Shown: positions 49,625-59,157, counted from the first letter of the stretch. The stretch: 64,000 bases of DNA from Lachnospiraceae bacterium (GCA_028693165.1 JAQUVX010000002.1:154173-218172), one strand, 5' to 3'. Made by a program: numbers and translations. The notes: generated by a model from the sequence alone, not told the origin.

Positions 49625-49932
49625 TATCCAATCGCCTCCAGCAGTTCTTTCACTAAGTTTTCAGGTTCATCGCATGCTTCATATACACTGCACTCCAAGG
49701 TTGGAAGATCATCAAATCTTTCAGGATTTCTCACCTTTGCGTCACATGCAAGGATACAGGCATCCGCACGTCTGATATCATCTTCCGTTATCACATTCTG
49801 CATACCGTTTGCACCCTGAGTTTCTATTTTTGCCTCATGTCCCGCCGCTTCAATCGCTCTCTGAAGACCTTCTGCTCCCATAAAAGTATGGGCAATTCCT
49901 ACTGGACAACTTGTCACCCCTAAAATAAACAT
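49624..49932 (-). CDS. PTS fructose-type EIIB component
   Basis: A 102-residue phosphocarrier with the active cysteine Cys9 in GVTSCPVGIAHTFMGAEGL, the fructose IIB signature. GAGGAG precedes the ATG. It lies between the EIIA and EIIC genes of the PRD-controlled operon. Confidence 0.95.
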   Translation of the reverse strand: MFILGVTSCPVGIAHTFMGAEGLQRAIEAAGHEAKIETQGANGMQNVITEDDIRRADACILACDAKVRNPERFDDLPTLECSVYEACDEPENLVKELLEAIG

Positions 49933-49946
49933 AACTTCTCCTCCTG

Positions 49947-50390
49947 TTAATTAAAAATTTTTTTAATATCATCAATGGATTTTGCATTCAGCAGGGAACT
50001 GCGAAATTCACTATCCATTAATCTTCTTGCCAATGCTGCCAAAATATCAATATGTACATTATCCTCGCCATCAGGCGCCGCCAGCATAATCACATAATTT
50101 ACTGGTGCCCCGTCCATTGCTCCCCACTCGATTGGATGATTCAGATGTACCAATGTAAACGCCGCCTGTTTTACGCACTTCCGCTTGCAATGTGGGATAG
50201 CGATTCCATTTCCAATCCCGGTTTCAAACTCTGCTTCTCGTTCCAAAAGGCCTTCCACATATTCTTTTTCATCACTAACTTTTTCTGATTCAAACACCAT
50301 GTGGGCTATTTTCTTTATTGCGTCCGCCTTGTCTTCCACTGAAAAATCAAATGCAATCAGCCTTTCATCAATCATACTTCCTATATTCAT
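49947..50390 (-). CDS. PTS fructose-type EIIA component
   Basis: A 147-residue phosphocarrier of the type 2 EIIA fold with active His67 in GNGIAIPHCKRKCV. Its first 23 bases overlap the end of the PRD regulator gene in another frame, so the two are translationally tied. It passes phosphate from HPr to the IIB protein encoded next. Confidence 0.93.
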   Translation of the reverse strand: MNIGSMIDERLIAFDFSVEDKADAIKKIAHMVFESEKVSDEKEYVEGLLEREAEFETGIGNGIAIPHCKRKCVKQAAFTLVHLNHPIEWGAMDGAPVNYVIMLAAPDGEDNVHIDILAALARRLMDSEFRSSLLNAKSIDDIKKIFN

Positions 50391-52347
50391 ATCTACAGCC
50401 TCCTACACTTTTTAAATCCTTAAACGTCTTTAATTTTAAGAATTTATCGATATCTTTCATATCCCTTGTCAAATTATAAATTGCCTTAAATATTTTTTGA
50501 AATTTTTCATTATCTGTTTTAGAATCCAACGCAAGCATAAAGATAATTCTTGCCTGTCCCTCTCCCCATGGAACCGGATTCTTTAGTGTAAGCATACCTA
50601 CTCCCTGTTTACGCACATGCCCGGTAAAGGAATGAGGTATTGCAATCATACCGCTCATGTAAGTATCTGAAATCTTTTCTCTTTCCAACACCGATTCAAC
50701 GTATCCTGCATCCGCATATCCTTCACCGATCATTCGATTTCCAAGAAGTAAAATTGCTTCTTCTCTTGATTTCAAATCGCATTGTAATATCGAAATCTCC
50801 TCATGTAAAAATTCCTTTAAACATGCATAAATTTCTTTCTGATCCTGTTCCGTTTTATCCATTCGGTCGATTTGCTTTTGAATATGCTTCACATCCTGAT
50901 CGTTCAATACTACAGAAACCTGTACAACATCAATATTATCTAACAGCAGTGGAACCGTCGTAATTACAAAATCCTGCTCCTTGTCTTCCAAGTTTCTGGC
51001 CATGCTCTCAGAAATAATCTGATTGACAATAATATTCGGAAACAGGCGTTTCAGTTTTATCGAGATAAATTGTGAAGTTCCCATACCTGTCATACAGACA
51101 ATTGTTACTGAATATCTTCTTTGTTGCTGCTGTGCCAGGCGTTCCAGATACGCCCCCACCCAGAACGTAACATATCCGATCTCGTCATCTGTAATTTCTG
51201 TCCCATACTTCTCACTGAATTTGCTCACAATATAAGATGCAATTTCATATTCATACGGCATTTCGTTTTTTACTGATTCCATAAGCGGATTTTCCAGATA
51301 CATCTCACCCTTAATCCGGTGAATCATAGCTTCCAGATGGTTAAACAGTAAGTTCACCCATTCTTCATCACCCGATAAACTCAATAAATATTTGGCATCT
51401 GCTTCCCCAAGCACCTCCATCATATATTGGAACATCTCTGATGACTGAATACTCAGACCTTCTCTTTGTTTTCCTGCTTCCAGGGCTTCTTGATAGCGCA
51501 GCCCCTTTAGACTTCCTGCGAGTTCCTGCATATCTGTTTCTGAAAGCAGACAGTTCTCTTCGAAAGCAATCTTTTCCTGGATGTATCGGCTGACCTGCCA
51601 TTCCTTTCTTGCGTCATCATGCTTTGCCGGAGTAGGCAATTCGGCACTCCGGCATCCTTTCTTAATTCTTTGAACCATAATCCCTATCTGAATCAGTAAT
51701 TCATCAAATGAAATATCGGTAAATACAAAATCAAACTTTTTTTCGGACATTCTGATTATTTCTTCCAGCTTATGCAGATCAACATCATTATACAGAATCT
51801 GCAGTTTATCAATCGTACTCCCCAGTGAATACTCAATAATCTTTTTTTGAAGTCTGAACAATACTTTCCTTATTTTCACTTCTGAGCCATCTGTCCTTAC
51901 GCCATACTTCACTTTTTTTATAAAGATAATATCGTTGGTTCTCCAAAACGGCTCTAACTTCTTCAAATCATTCAAAACAGTGGCTTTGCTGACATAGAAT
52001 CGGTTTGCCAATATTTCCATCGGCACATAGTCAGCATAGTTCAAAAGCTCTGACGCAATATAATACTTTCTGATTTCAGCTGGAATATCTACACCCTGCT
52101 TTTCATAAAGGAGTGCTTTTAAATATGCCTCTCCTTTCTGGTCACTGTCAATCCATATTCCCACCCCTCTTTTTGTTTTAATACAACAAGATTGTTTTTC
52201 TAATTCATTGTTGATATTTCTGACATCTGCCTTTACGGTTCTGATACTAACCTGTAACTCAGCTGCAATTTGAGCAACTGTTAAGCTTTTTCCGTTTCTG
52301 TTTTTCAAAAGCATAGCTAGTATTTTCTTCTCTCTCTGTAAAAACAT
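50368..52347 (-). CDS. PRD-containing transcriptional regulator with EIIB- and EIIA-like domains (MtlR/LicR type)
   Basis: A 659-residue activator of the BglG/MtlR class. Two helix-turn-helix segments lie near the N-terminus (KSLTVAQIAAELQVSIRTVK and EILANRFYVSKATVLNDLKK). Then come PRD domains (His in EEIIRMSEKK region and IGYVTFWVGAYLERL), a galactitol-type IIB-like domain (VCMTGMGTSQFISI, about 420) and a C-terminal EIIA domain with His in SGMIAIPHSFTGHV. It is the first gene of the operon and very likely activates it when its PTS is busy. Phosphorylation by HPr or the PTS is the expected control. Confidence 0.92.
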   Translation of the reverse strand: MFLQREKKILAMLLKNRNGKSLTVAQIAAELQVSIRTVKADVRNINNELEKQSCCIKTKRGVGIWIDSDQKGEAYLKALLYEKQGVDIPAEIRKYYIASELLNYADYVPMEILANRFYVSKATVLNDLKKLEPFWRTNDIIFIKKVKYGVRTDGSEVKIRKVLFRLQKKIIEYSLGSTIDKLQILYNDVDLHKLEEIIRMSEKKFDFVFTDISFDELLIQIGIMVQRIKKGCRSAELPTPAKHDDARKEWQVSRYIQEKIAFEENCLLSETDMQELAGSLKGLRYQEALEAGKQREGLSIQSSEMFQYMMEVLGEADAKYLLSLSGDEEWVNLLFNHLEAMIHRIKGEMYLENPLMESVKNEMPYEYEIASYIVSKFSEKYGTEITDDEIGYVTFWVGAYLERLAQQQQRRYSVTIVCMTGMGTSQFISIKLKRLFPNIIVNQIISESMARNLEDKEQDFVITTVPLLLDNIDVVQVSVVLNDQDVKHIQKQIDRMDKTEQDQKEIYACLKEFLHEEISILQCDLKSREEAILLLGNRMIGEGYADAGYVESVLEREKISDTYMSGMIAIPHSFTGHVRKQGVGMLTLKNPVPWGEGQARIIFMLALDSKTDNEKFQKIFKAIYNLTRDMKDIDKFLKLKTFKDLKSVGGCRYEYRKYD

Positions 52348-52681
52348 TTCATCACCTTTCCTTGCTGTCTGACTCGATTATAGTTTCCAAATGTTCTTCT
52401 TTCAAATGAATCATTATCACCATTCTACTCCGTAATGGTGCAATTTGTTATTTTTTAATACAGTTTCGCTCATTTTTTTGATCAAAATAAACACTTTTTC
52501 TATTTTTATCAATTTTTCCTCTCACAATAAGGCAGCTTTCCTGTTTTAATCACTTATTTTCTATTTTTTCACTATCGGTGTTTGAATAGTGTATTTTTTT
52601 AATTATTGGTTTTCAAATATTGGTTTTATAATAGAATTGTTTCATTCAATTCTATCCAATAACGAGTAGGGAGGTTTTATC
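52348..52681. promoter_or_regulatory. AT-rich divergent control region
   Basis: A 334-bp gap between the PRD regulator and the alcohol dehydrogenase. It holds a perfect TATAAT for the plus-strand gene (52627-52632, two ATTGGTTTT copies just before it) and an inverted repeat AGAATTG/CAATTCT (52633-52653) directly on the expected transcription start. A second inverted repeat, CACTAT/ATAGTG, lies near 52571-52591. No small gene was seen. Confidence 0.5.
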
Positions 52682-53860
52682 ATGATTAATTTTGAATTTT
52701 GTAACACTACCAAAGTCATTTTCGGCAAAGGGGCCGAAATGGATGCCGGCAAAGAAATCAAAGCATTCGGAGGCCACAAAGTGCTTGTACACTATAGTGG
52801 CACATTTCTTCAAGAAAACGGAACCTTGGATCGTATTCATAAAGGACTTGAAGATGCAGGTTTAGAGTATGTGGATTTGGGTGGCGTTATTCCTAATCCA
52901 AGACTGCAGCTCGTAAAAGACGGAATTCAATTATGCAAAACAGAACACGTTGATTTTCTTCTTCCGGTAGGCGGCGGAAGTGTTATTGACTCTGCTAAAG
53001 CCATTGCTTATGGACTTGCAAATGATTTTCCAGTAGAAGATTTACTGCTTGGCCGCACAACAACAAATAAGATTGCTCCGGTCGGATGTATTTCAACAAT
53101 TGCAGCCACTGGTTCTGAGACAAGCAATTCTATGGTTATCACCATTGAAGACGGTATGTTAAAACGCGCCTATAACAACGACTGCGCCCGTCCCAAATTT
53201 GCAATTTTAAATCCTGAACTTACTACTACACTTCCTGTCTATCAGACGGCAAGCGGAGCTGCAGACATTATGATGCATACCATGGAACGCTATTTCACCA
53301 ACACAACTGACGTTGACCTGATCGATCGCATCAGCGAAGGACTTCTCACCGCTGTCCGCGATGCCACACCTGTAGCCGTGAAAAAACCGGATAATTATGA
53401 AGCGCGTGCTACGCTGATGTGGGCCGGAAGCCTGTCACACAACGGACTTACCGGAACCGGCCGGATCAGCGATTTTGCATCTCACAAGATAGAGCATGAA
53501 CTCGGTGGCATGTTTGATGTTGCACATGGGGCTGGTCTGTGTGCTATATGGGGCAGTTGGGCAAGATATGTTTATAAAACAAATCCAGCAAGATTTGCTC
53601 AGTTTGCTGTCCGTGTATTTAATATACCGGAAAACTTTTTCGACCTGGAAAAAACTGCTCTGAAAGGCATTGAAGCCTGGGAAGATTGGTGTCATAAGAT
53701 CGGCATGCCAACCTCACTTCGCGAACTCGGCCTTACCCCATCCGACGAACAGATTGAAGAAATGGCTGAAAAATGCGTAGCCACTGGTGATGGGGATGTA
53801 GGTTTTTTCAAAACTCTTTATAAAGATGATGTTGTTAAAATCTACCATATGTCAAAATAA
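52682..53860 (+). CDS. Iron-containing alcohol dehydrogenase (butanol dehydrogenase/YqhD type)
   Basis: A 392-residue NAD(P)H-dependent alcohol/aldehyde oxidoreductase of group III. The nucleotide site is PVGGGSVIDSAKAIAYG, and the metal ligands lie in GAADIMMHTMERYF (Asp and His) and HKIEHELGGMFDVAHGAGLC (two His). The first residues MINFEFCNTTKVIFGKG are typical. TAGGGAGG precedes the ATG. It is divergent from the PTS/aldolase operon and may reduce the aldehyde produced there (lactaldehyde or glycolaldehyde, for example). An MBL hydrolase gene follows at 24 bp. Confidence 0.93.
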   Translation: MINFEFCNTTKVIFGKGAEMDAGKEIKAFGGHKVLVHYSGTFLQENGTLDRIHKGLEDAGLEYVDLGGVIPNPRLQLVKDGIQLCKTEHVDFLLPVGGGSVIDSAKAIAYGLANDFPVEDLLLGRTTTNKIAPVGCISTIAATGSETSNSMVITIEDGMLKRAYNNDCARPKFAILNPELTTTLPVYQTASGAADIMMHTMERYFTNTTDVDLIDRISEGLLTAVRDATPVAVKKPDNYEARATLMWAGSLSHNGLTGTGRISDFASHKIEHELGGMFDVAHGAGLCAIWGSWARYVYKTNPARFAQFAVRVFNIPENFFDLEKTALKGIEAWEDWCHKIGMPTSLRELGLTPSDEQIEEMAEKCVATGDGDVGFFKTLYKDDVVKIYHMSK

Positions 53861-53883
53861 TCTCAGTGAAAGAAGGACTCTTC

Positions 53884-54654
53884 ATGAAAATAAACGTACT
53901 CTATCTCGGTCGGCTTGACTGCAAAAAATTTCATTTAATTGAATGCCGGGATGAACAGACTGATATTTTATCTCCCGTATCAGCTATTTTAATTCAGCAT
54001 CCTGATTTAGGCAATATTCTTTATGATACCGGTAATAGTCCTCTATACCACAAAGCCTACTCTGAAGAAATGCTACGCACATACCCCGTTGGGGAATTCA
54101 TTTCAATTGAATCTGCGCTCTCTGAATACGGCTTATCGGTAGATGATATTGACATGATTATTTTATCCCATCTTCACTTCGACCACGCTGGCGGACTTTG
54201 CTATTTTAAAGGTACAAAGGCCATAAAAAACATCATTGTTTCAGAGACCGAATTAAAGAATGCGTATTGGAAGGTAATGACAAATCAGGGCGGGGCCTAC
54301 ATAAAAGAATTATTTGATATCAAAGGTGCCGTATATAAAACGATTGCTCAAGATACTGACCTTGCCCCGGATCTCCAGCTTTTTATTCAGAATTCACATA
54401 CTCCCGGGGTTCTTGGCCTGGTTCTTTCTACGCAGACAAAAGGCAATATTATCGTAACCAGTGACACGGTGTATACTCGGGAGAATTTTAATTCCGAGCT
54501 TCCACCTGGTGGAAAAATCAATAAAACCAAGAAGGAATTTTACGACAATCTCAAGCTCATCCAGGAAAAATCAAAAACATATAATGCCGAGCTTTTATTC
54601 GGGCATGACTACGAGCAGATTGTCGAATGGGCTGGTGCAAAAGAAATATTCTGA
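53884..54654 (+). CDS. MBL-fold metallo-hydrolase (lactonase-like)
   Basis: A 256-residue metallo-beta-lactamase-fold hydrolase. The metal motif HxHxDH is at His96, His98, Asp100 and His101 (ILSHLHFDHAGGL), with later ligands in QNSHTPGVLG, VTSDTVY and LFGHDYEQ. The arrangement resembles N-acyl-homoserine-lactone lactonases and other lactonases of this group. The ATG at 53884 follows AAGGA; a GTG 18 bases earlier is less likely. It shares a transcript with the alcohol dehydrogenase, so a sugar-acid lactone is as plausible a substrate as a signal molecule. Confidence 0.87.
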   Translation: MKINVLYLGRLDCKKFHLIECRDEQTDILSPVSAILIQHPDLGNILYDTGNSPLYHKAYSEEMLRTYPVGEFISIESALSEYGLSVDDIDMIILSHLHFDHAGGLCYFKGTKAIKNIIVSETELKNAYWKVMTNQGGAYIKELFDIKGAVYKTIAQDTDLAPDLQLFIQNSHTPGVLGLVLSTQTKGNIIVTSDTVYTRENFNSELPPGGKINKTKKEFYDNLKLIQEKSKTYNAELLFGHDYEQIVEWAGAKEIF

Positions 54655-54969
54655 TATTTGAAAACATATTTTCACCATGCATTTTATAGCACAAAAGCAG
54701 TTTGAATTATCTTCAATAGAAGGTACCTGGTGATTCCTCTTGACATTTTCATAAAAAATCACCAAAATATTGATAATAAATAGAGTAGAGAAATAACTGC
54801 AAGAGTTATCTCCCTTCCTATAATCCTTCAAGGAAAATCCCCCGCATCGGATGTTTTTTACAATCTATGCGGGGGGATTGAGGGAATATGTCTCCCTGCC
54901 TCTGGTATCAATCGCCTCCATAAATCTGTGCTATGATACTCTGCATTTAGTAAAGCCAGGCGATAACCG
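54655..54969. other. Intergenic region at the right edge of the accessory segment
   Basis: A 315-bp gap. It contains an imperfect hairpin GGTGATT/AATCACC (54729-54763) without a T-run, a small hairpin ATAACT/AGTTAT (54793-54809), and the right copy of the 55-bp direct repeat. No gene was seen. Confidence 0.6.
54819..54874 (-). repeat. 55-bp direct repeat, right copy (orphan spoIIID leader)
   Basis: Matches 44100-44154 base for base apart from one extra A. It keeps the hairpin arms, the GGGGG ribosome-binding site, the TTG and AAG GAT TAT codons, then diverges into GGAAGGGAG with no open frame. It is an orphan leader with no spoIIID body. Confidence 0.75.
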
Positions 54970-56169
54970 TTAATAGCTTTCACTTAACAGGAAATCCGCA
55001 AGGTGCATGATTTTGACCCCATTGACATTCCCGGCCGCCAGTTCATCCAGCGTTACCACACACTTGGGATAATGGTCTTTGATTTCCAGCAGATTTGCAA
55101 CCTCCCGGTCTGACTCCTCCGGCAGTCTGAGGCACACCTGCACATAAATCCGTTCGTCACGCTGCATCGCCACAAAGTCCACCTCTTTGGTTTCGTTTTT
55201 GCCCACATACACCTCATAGCCTTTTCTGCGCAGTTCAAAATACACGAGGTTTTCCAGCATGGCCGCAATCGACTTGGGATTGAAGCCCATCATACAGTAT
55301 TTTAAAGAAGCATCCGCCAGATAAAATTTCTCCTGTGTTTTCAGCACTGACTTGCCCTGCAAATCATATCGGGAACAGCGGTAGATGACAAACGCCTTTT
55401 CCAGCCACTCCAAATAATTGTACACCGTTTCAACGGACAAAGCACGCCCTTCACTTTTTAGGAATTTCACGATTGCATTGGCGGAAAAGGTCTTGCCCAC
55501 GTTCTCTACGATGTACTTCACCACACGGTTAAACAAATCGAAATTCTTTACCTGATGCCGCTTTGTAATATCACTGATAACCACAGAATTATAAATTCCC
55601 TCCACAATTTGATAGGAGGATCGCTCGTCAAAATTGCCCAGCGCAACAATGGGGAAGCCACCCATGCGAATATATTCATTTAGCAGTTCTTTTTCAGAAA
55701 GGTTCCTGTCTTTTTTAAACTCCAAATACTCGGCAAAAGACAACGTATAAACAGGAATAGAAATATATCGTCCGGTCAAATAGGTGGATATTTCGCCAGA
55801 CATCAGCTTGGAATTGGAGCCGGTCACATAAATATCCGTGTTAGCATCCTCCAGCAGGCTGTTGACCGCTTTTTCCCACCCCTCTATCTCCTGCACCTCA
55901 TCTAACAGCAGGTAATAGCGGTCAGTATCTTTGATCTTCTCTTTAATTCCCTGGTACATTTCCTTTGAGGTCATACCATCCTCAAAGTTTTCCGAGGTAT
56001 ACCGCATACTGATGATGTGATCCTCGGCAATGCCGCTGCTCACCAGCTCGTTTGCCAGCATCTCCAAAATGGTGGATTTGCCGCAGCGTCTGATTCCGGC
56101 AAGTATTTTTACCAGCGGAACATCACGATAGGTTCTCAGAAGCTCTAAATAATGTGGTCTTGCTATCAT
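54970..56169 (-). CDS. AAA_14/DUF4143 ATPase
   Basis: A 399-residue ATPase of the AAA_14-DUF4143 group, widespread in gut bacteria and often in accessory regions. Walker A is AGIRRCGKSTIL (25-33), Walker B YYLLLDEVQEIEGWEKAV and the sensor VTGSNSKLM. The C-terminal DUF4143 part shows VYNYLEWLEKAFVIYRCSRY, YFELRRKGYEVYVGK and a Glu-Val-Asp-Phe (KEVDFVAMQ) PD-(D/E)xK-like strand. The ATG at 56169 follows AAAAGGATGG. Function unknown; proposed roles are in DNA metabolism or defence. It lies directly outside the right direct repeat. Confidence 0.88.
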   Translation of the reverse strand: MIARPHYLELLRTYRDVPLVKILAGIRRCGKSTILEMLANELVSSGIAEDHIISMRYTSENFEDGMTSKEMYQGIKEKIKDTDRYYLLLDEVQEIEGWEKAVNSLLEDANTDIYVTGSNSKLMSGEISTYLTGRYISIPVYTLSFAEYLEFKKDRNLSEKELLNEYIRMGGFPIVALGNFDERSSYQIVEGIYNSVVISDITKRHQVKNFDLFNRVVKYIVENVGKTFSANAIVKFLKSEGRALSVETVYNYLEWLEKAFVIYRCSRYDLQGKSVLKTQEKFYLADASLKYCMMGFNPKSIAAMLENLVYFELRRKGYEVYVGKNETKEVDFVAMQRDERIYVQVCLRLPEESDREVANLLEIKDHYPKCVVTLDELAAGNVNGVKIMHLADFLLSESY

Positions 56170-56279
56170 ATTGCCACCATCCTTTTCTAATTGACATGAA
56201 AAACTCAATAATTATTTGTAATTTTTACTCAAAGCAAGCAAAAACTCTCTTATAATTACAAGTATATGTTTATTCTATG

Positions 56280-56320
56280 AAAAAAGCAAGGGAATTATGT
56301 AGATAATCCCCTTGCTTTTT
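56280..56320 (-). terminator. Terminator after the ROK regulator
   Basis: GCAAGGGAATTAT (56287-56299) and ATAATCCCCTTGC (56304-56316) form a long stem (one G-U or mismatch), with TTTTTT following on the minus strand and TTTTTGC on the plus strand. Confidence 0.85.
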
Positions 56321-56397
56321 GCAATTATAAAATTAAAATAGTACAAGACAATCCGAAACCTCTATTTACCTCTATCCAAAAACGTTCTATATAGTAA

Positions 56398-57639
56398 CTA
56401 CCGCATGAACCCGCTTTCTTCTATTTCAAAGCACGATATTCTCTTCTCGTTATGCAGCACCTTTTCCAGCAACATAGCCCCTGCACCTACCGTTAATGCA
56501 TTCTGAAACTCATCTCCCCTATCAAAAGATACGTTCTGGAATCCCCCAAAGGCCAGTCGCTTCTTTGCACTATCCACAACGGATTCGTAGTATATTCTGG
56601 ATTTTGCTGATAAAAGTCCTGAGATAATCACCTTATCCGGACAAATCAGATTAATCTGGTTTGCGATGGCGATACCAAGCATATAACCGGCAGATGTGAT
56701 AGCCTGACTGCACAGACTATCTCCCTGTTTTGCACATTCGCAGATAGCAGAGATATTGATTCGGTCCGGATCACCGCTCAGCATGCTCGTCTGTCCCTGT
56801 TTGATGGCCGCCTGTACAGATGATACAATGGCCGGAATCGAAGCATAACAATTCAGGCATCCGTACTGTCCGCACTGGCACTTCTTTCCATCATAATCAA
56901 TGGTCATATGTCCGATGGCATCTTCGTAAAAAGGGGAATTTCTCTGTATACTTCCATGTAGAATCATGGCTGATCTTACATTCATGGCCGAAAGAATGTA
57001 TATAATTTTCTCACAGTCGCGGGCTTTACCGTAATTGTATTCCAGCATGGCAGCAGAATTGATTCCCTTATCCAGGTAAACTGTCAGCTTCAGTGCTTTC
57101 TCCAGTGCCACAGCAAATGGATAATCCAACCAGTCCTCTGATAAATATTGGATGATCGGATGATACAGCTCGCCCTCTTCGTTTTTCACCGCATTGAACA
57201 CACTGACCCCTGCTCCCAGGAAATCTTCCTGTTTGAGATTCTCCTTGCGCTTTTGATTCTCAAATATAGACTGAATCTGAAGAATAACGTCACTTGGCAT
57301 TGTATGCCGATTCACAGAAAAGGATTCAATCTGAAGTACATTCAGTCCCAGATCAATGATTGCCACCTCACAATATATAGTGGAAATATTGATGCAGCAA
57401 ATATAATATCGATGCGTACTGACTGAATACAAAACCGGTTTTCGTCCACCGGAGGAATCTGCCAGTCCATCCTCCAATATGAGACCTGTCTCATCCAGTT
57501 CCATGAGATAACGGCTGATAGAGGAAATCCCTTTATTTAAGAGGTGACAGAGATCAGCTTTGGTCATTACTTTATTCTTAAGAATCAAGTCAAATGTCAG
57601 ACATGCCCCCTCCGATAGCTTCATGACTCCCTGCTTCAT
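56398..57639 (-). CDS. ROK-family transcriptional regulator
   Basis: A 413-residue ROK (NagC/XylR type) regulator. The N-terminal winged helix is FDLILKNKVMTKADLCHLLN, KGISSISRYLMELDETGLI. The ROK domain includes the zinc-binding CQCGQYGCLNCYAS and GYMLGIAIANQINLICPDKV. The catalytic DGHG motif of sugar kinases is not obvious (AIGHMTIDYDG), consistent with a regulator. The ATG at 57639 follows GAGGAGGAG. It lies downstream of the sulfatase of the TctCBA operon and probably controls it. Confidence 0.88.
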   Translation of the reverse strand: MKQGVMKLSEGACLTFDLILKNKVMTKADLCHLLNKGISSISRYLMELDETGLILEDGLADSSGGRKPVLYSVSTHRYYICCINISTIYCEVAIIDLGLNVLQIESFSVNRHTMPSDVILQIQSIFENQKRKENLKQEDFLGAGVSVFNAVKNEEGELYHPIIQYLSEDWLDYPFAVALEKALKLTVYLDKGINSAAMLEYNYGKARDCEKIIYILSAMNVRSAMILHGSIQRNSPFYEDAIGHMTIDYDGKKCQCGQYGCLNCYASIPAIVSSVQAAIKQGQTSMLSGDPDRINISAICECAKQGDSLCSQAITSAGYMLGIAIANQINLICPDKVIISGLLSAKSRIYYESVVDSAKKRLAFGGFQNVSFDRGDEFQNALTVGAGAMLLEKVLHNEKRISCFEIEESGFMR

Positions 57640-57681
57640 CTGTCTCCTCCTCGTGTACATTCATCTATTCTCAACTACCTA

Positions 57682-59157
57682 TTACCACTTTGGAATTGGC
57701 GAAAAGAGACTGGGTTTGAAATTTTCCAAAAATTCTTCCCGACCGCCGAACCGATTCAACAGTTCTTCCTGAGCTTTTCTGGCATCTGCCTCAGTCTTTT
57801 CCGGATCTGTGACCTTCTTCAGTTCGCTTATCATATCACATAAAACATCCTGATATGCTTCGTCTTCAGCCAGATTTACCGTTTCCTCCGTACCCTTTGA
57901 AAGATCAAAAAGCATAGGCCTTTCATTTACAAAATACATCAGCTTGTACTGGTTTTTTCGTATCATATATTCTCCGGTATAGATTCCAAAAGAAAGGTAT
58001 TCCGAATATACGGCACGGTCAGGAATGGATGCTCCCTCTGCCAGTGGAATCAAGGATGTCCCAGGAAGTGCACGGTCATAGTCATCCGCCACTGCACCCA
58101 CGCAATCCATTACCGTCGGATAGATATCAACCAAAGAAACGGATGTATCCCTTCTCTCTCCTTTTGGAATATCCGGTCCCGACAGGATCAATGGGATTCC
58201 TGCGCTGCCTTCATACATGGTCGATTTAAAAAACAGTCCATGATCCCCCATGCAGTCTCCATGATCGGTGCAGTAAATAATCCTTGTGTTTTCAGCCAGA
58301 CCATTATCTTTGATTGCCTGCAGCACTTTTCCAACCTGCTCATCCATAAAAGAACAAAGTCCGTAGTAAACACGGATTGCCCGTATGCCCTCTTCTCTGG
58401 TCAGATTTTCTGTGCAGCAGTACCGGCGATAATCATCTAAAACCGGATGATGCGGCCACTGCTCTCGTTCAAACTCTACCGGTATCCGGATCGATGATTC
58501 GTCTGGATACAGATCCAGATATTCTTTTGGTACGGTTAGTGGGAAATGGGGCGTAACAAAACCTGTTAATAGGGTAAATGGTTTCTCATGGTAGCCACCC
58601 TGCTCAACTTTTTCTGCCCTCTCTCCTTTTTCCTTTAAAAATTCCACGCTCTGTCTTGCGATTTCCCGATCATAGATAATATAATCCGTCGAGCCGTCCT
58701 TCGCATTTAATATTGCATTTCTAAACTGTGGTCTTGTGATTTCATGATCGCGAATTTCTCCATACACATCCCCCACTCCATCTTTAATGTGCAATGGAAT
58801 CCTCTGATCCCTAAATCCGGTTTCCGGTCCGGCATTTATAAAATGCAGCTTGCCAATCGTGGTAACATCATAATCCTGTTCTCCCAGGCGCCCTGCCCAA
58901 CTCTTAGCCCTGCCATCGTAACCATAAGCATTGTCCCAATACTGGTATCTGGAGCCGTAGTTACCGATAGCCATAGCAGCTCTTGCCGGAACACAGACCG
59001 GACAACTGGTATACGCCTGATCAAAGCACACGCCCTCCGCCGCCATAAGATCCAGATTGGGGGTTTTTACATAGGGATTTCCATAACAGCCCAGTACATT
59101 TTTACTATGCTGGTCTGTAAATATTATAACACAGTTCATTGCTTTCCTGCCCATCAT
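57682..59157 (-). CDS. Type I sulfatase encoded with the tripartite tricarboxylate transporter
   Basis: A 491-residue sulfatase. The formylglycine site is Cys55 in CPVCVPARAAMAIG (C-x-P-x-R; the later Thr of the consensus is Ile). Metal and sulfate-binding motifs are IIFTDQHSKN, TPHFPLTVP, CTDHGDCMGDHGLFFKS and MYEGSAGIPLI. The shape is that of choline-sulfatase/arylsulfatase subgroups. No signal peptide, so the substrate must be imported. Its ATG overlaps the tctA stop (ATGA), tying it to the TctCBA transporter. I infer that the transporter imports a sulfated organic anion which this enzyme hydrolyses. The maturase is not in the window. Confidence 0.92.
   Translation of the reverse strand: MMGRKAMNCVIIFTDQHSKNVLGCYGNPYVKTPNLDLMAAEGVCFDQAYTSCPVCVPARAAMAIGNYGSRYQYWDNAYGYDGRAKSWAGRLGEQDYDVTTIGKLHFINAGPETGFRDQRIPLHIKDGVGDVYGEIRDHEITRPQFRNAILNAKDGSTDYIIYDREIARQSVEFLKEKGERAEKVEQGGYHEKPFTLLTGFVTPHFPLTVPKEYLDLYPDESSIRIPVEFEREQWPHHPVLDDYRRYCCTENLTREEGIRAIRVYYGLCSFMDEQVGKVLQAIKDNGLAENTRIIYCTDHGDCMGDHGLFFKSTMYEGSAGIPLILSGPDIPKGERRDTSVSLVDIYPTVMDCVGAVADDYDRALPGTSLIPLAEGASIPDRAVYSEYLSFGIYTGEYMIRKNQYKLMYFVNERPMLFDLSKGTEETVNLAEDEAYQDVLCDMISELKKVTDPEKTEADARKAQEELLNRFGGREEFLENFKPSLFSPIPKW

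Noticed and set aside
54140-54540. Quorum-quenching lactonase as the specific role of the MBL protein
   Set aside because: The HxHxDH motif supports the fold, but the operon context (alcohol dehydrogenase, PTS, aldolase) fits sugar metabolism equally well, so no specific role is assigned.
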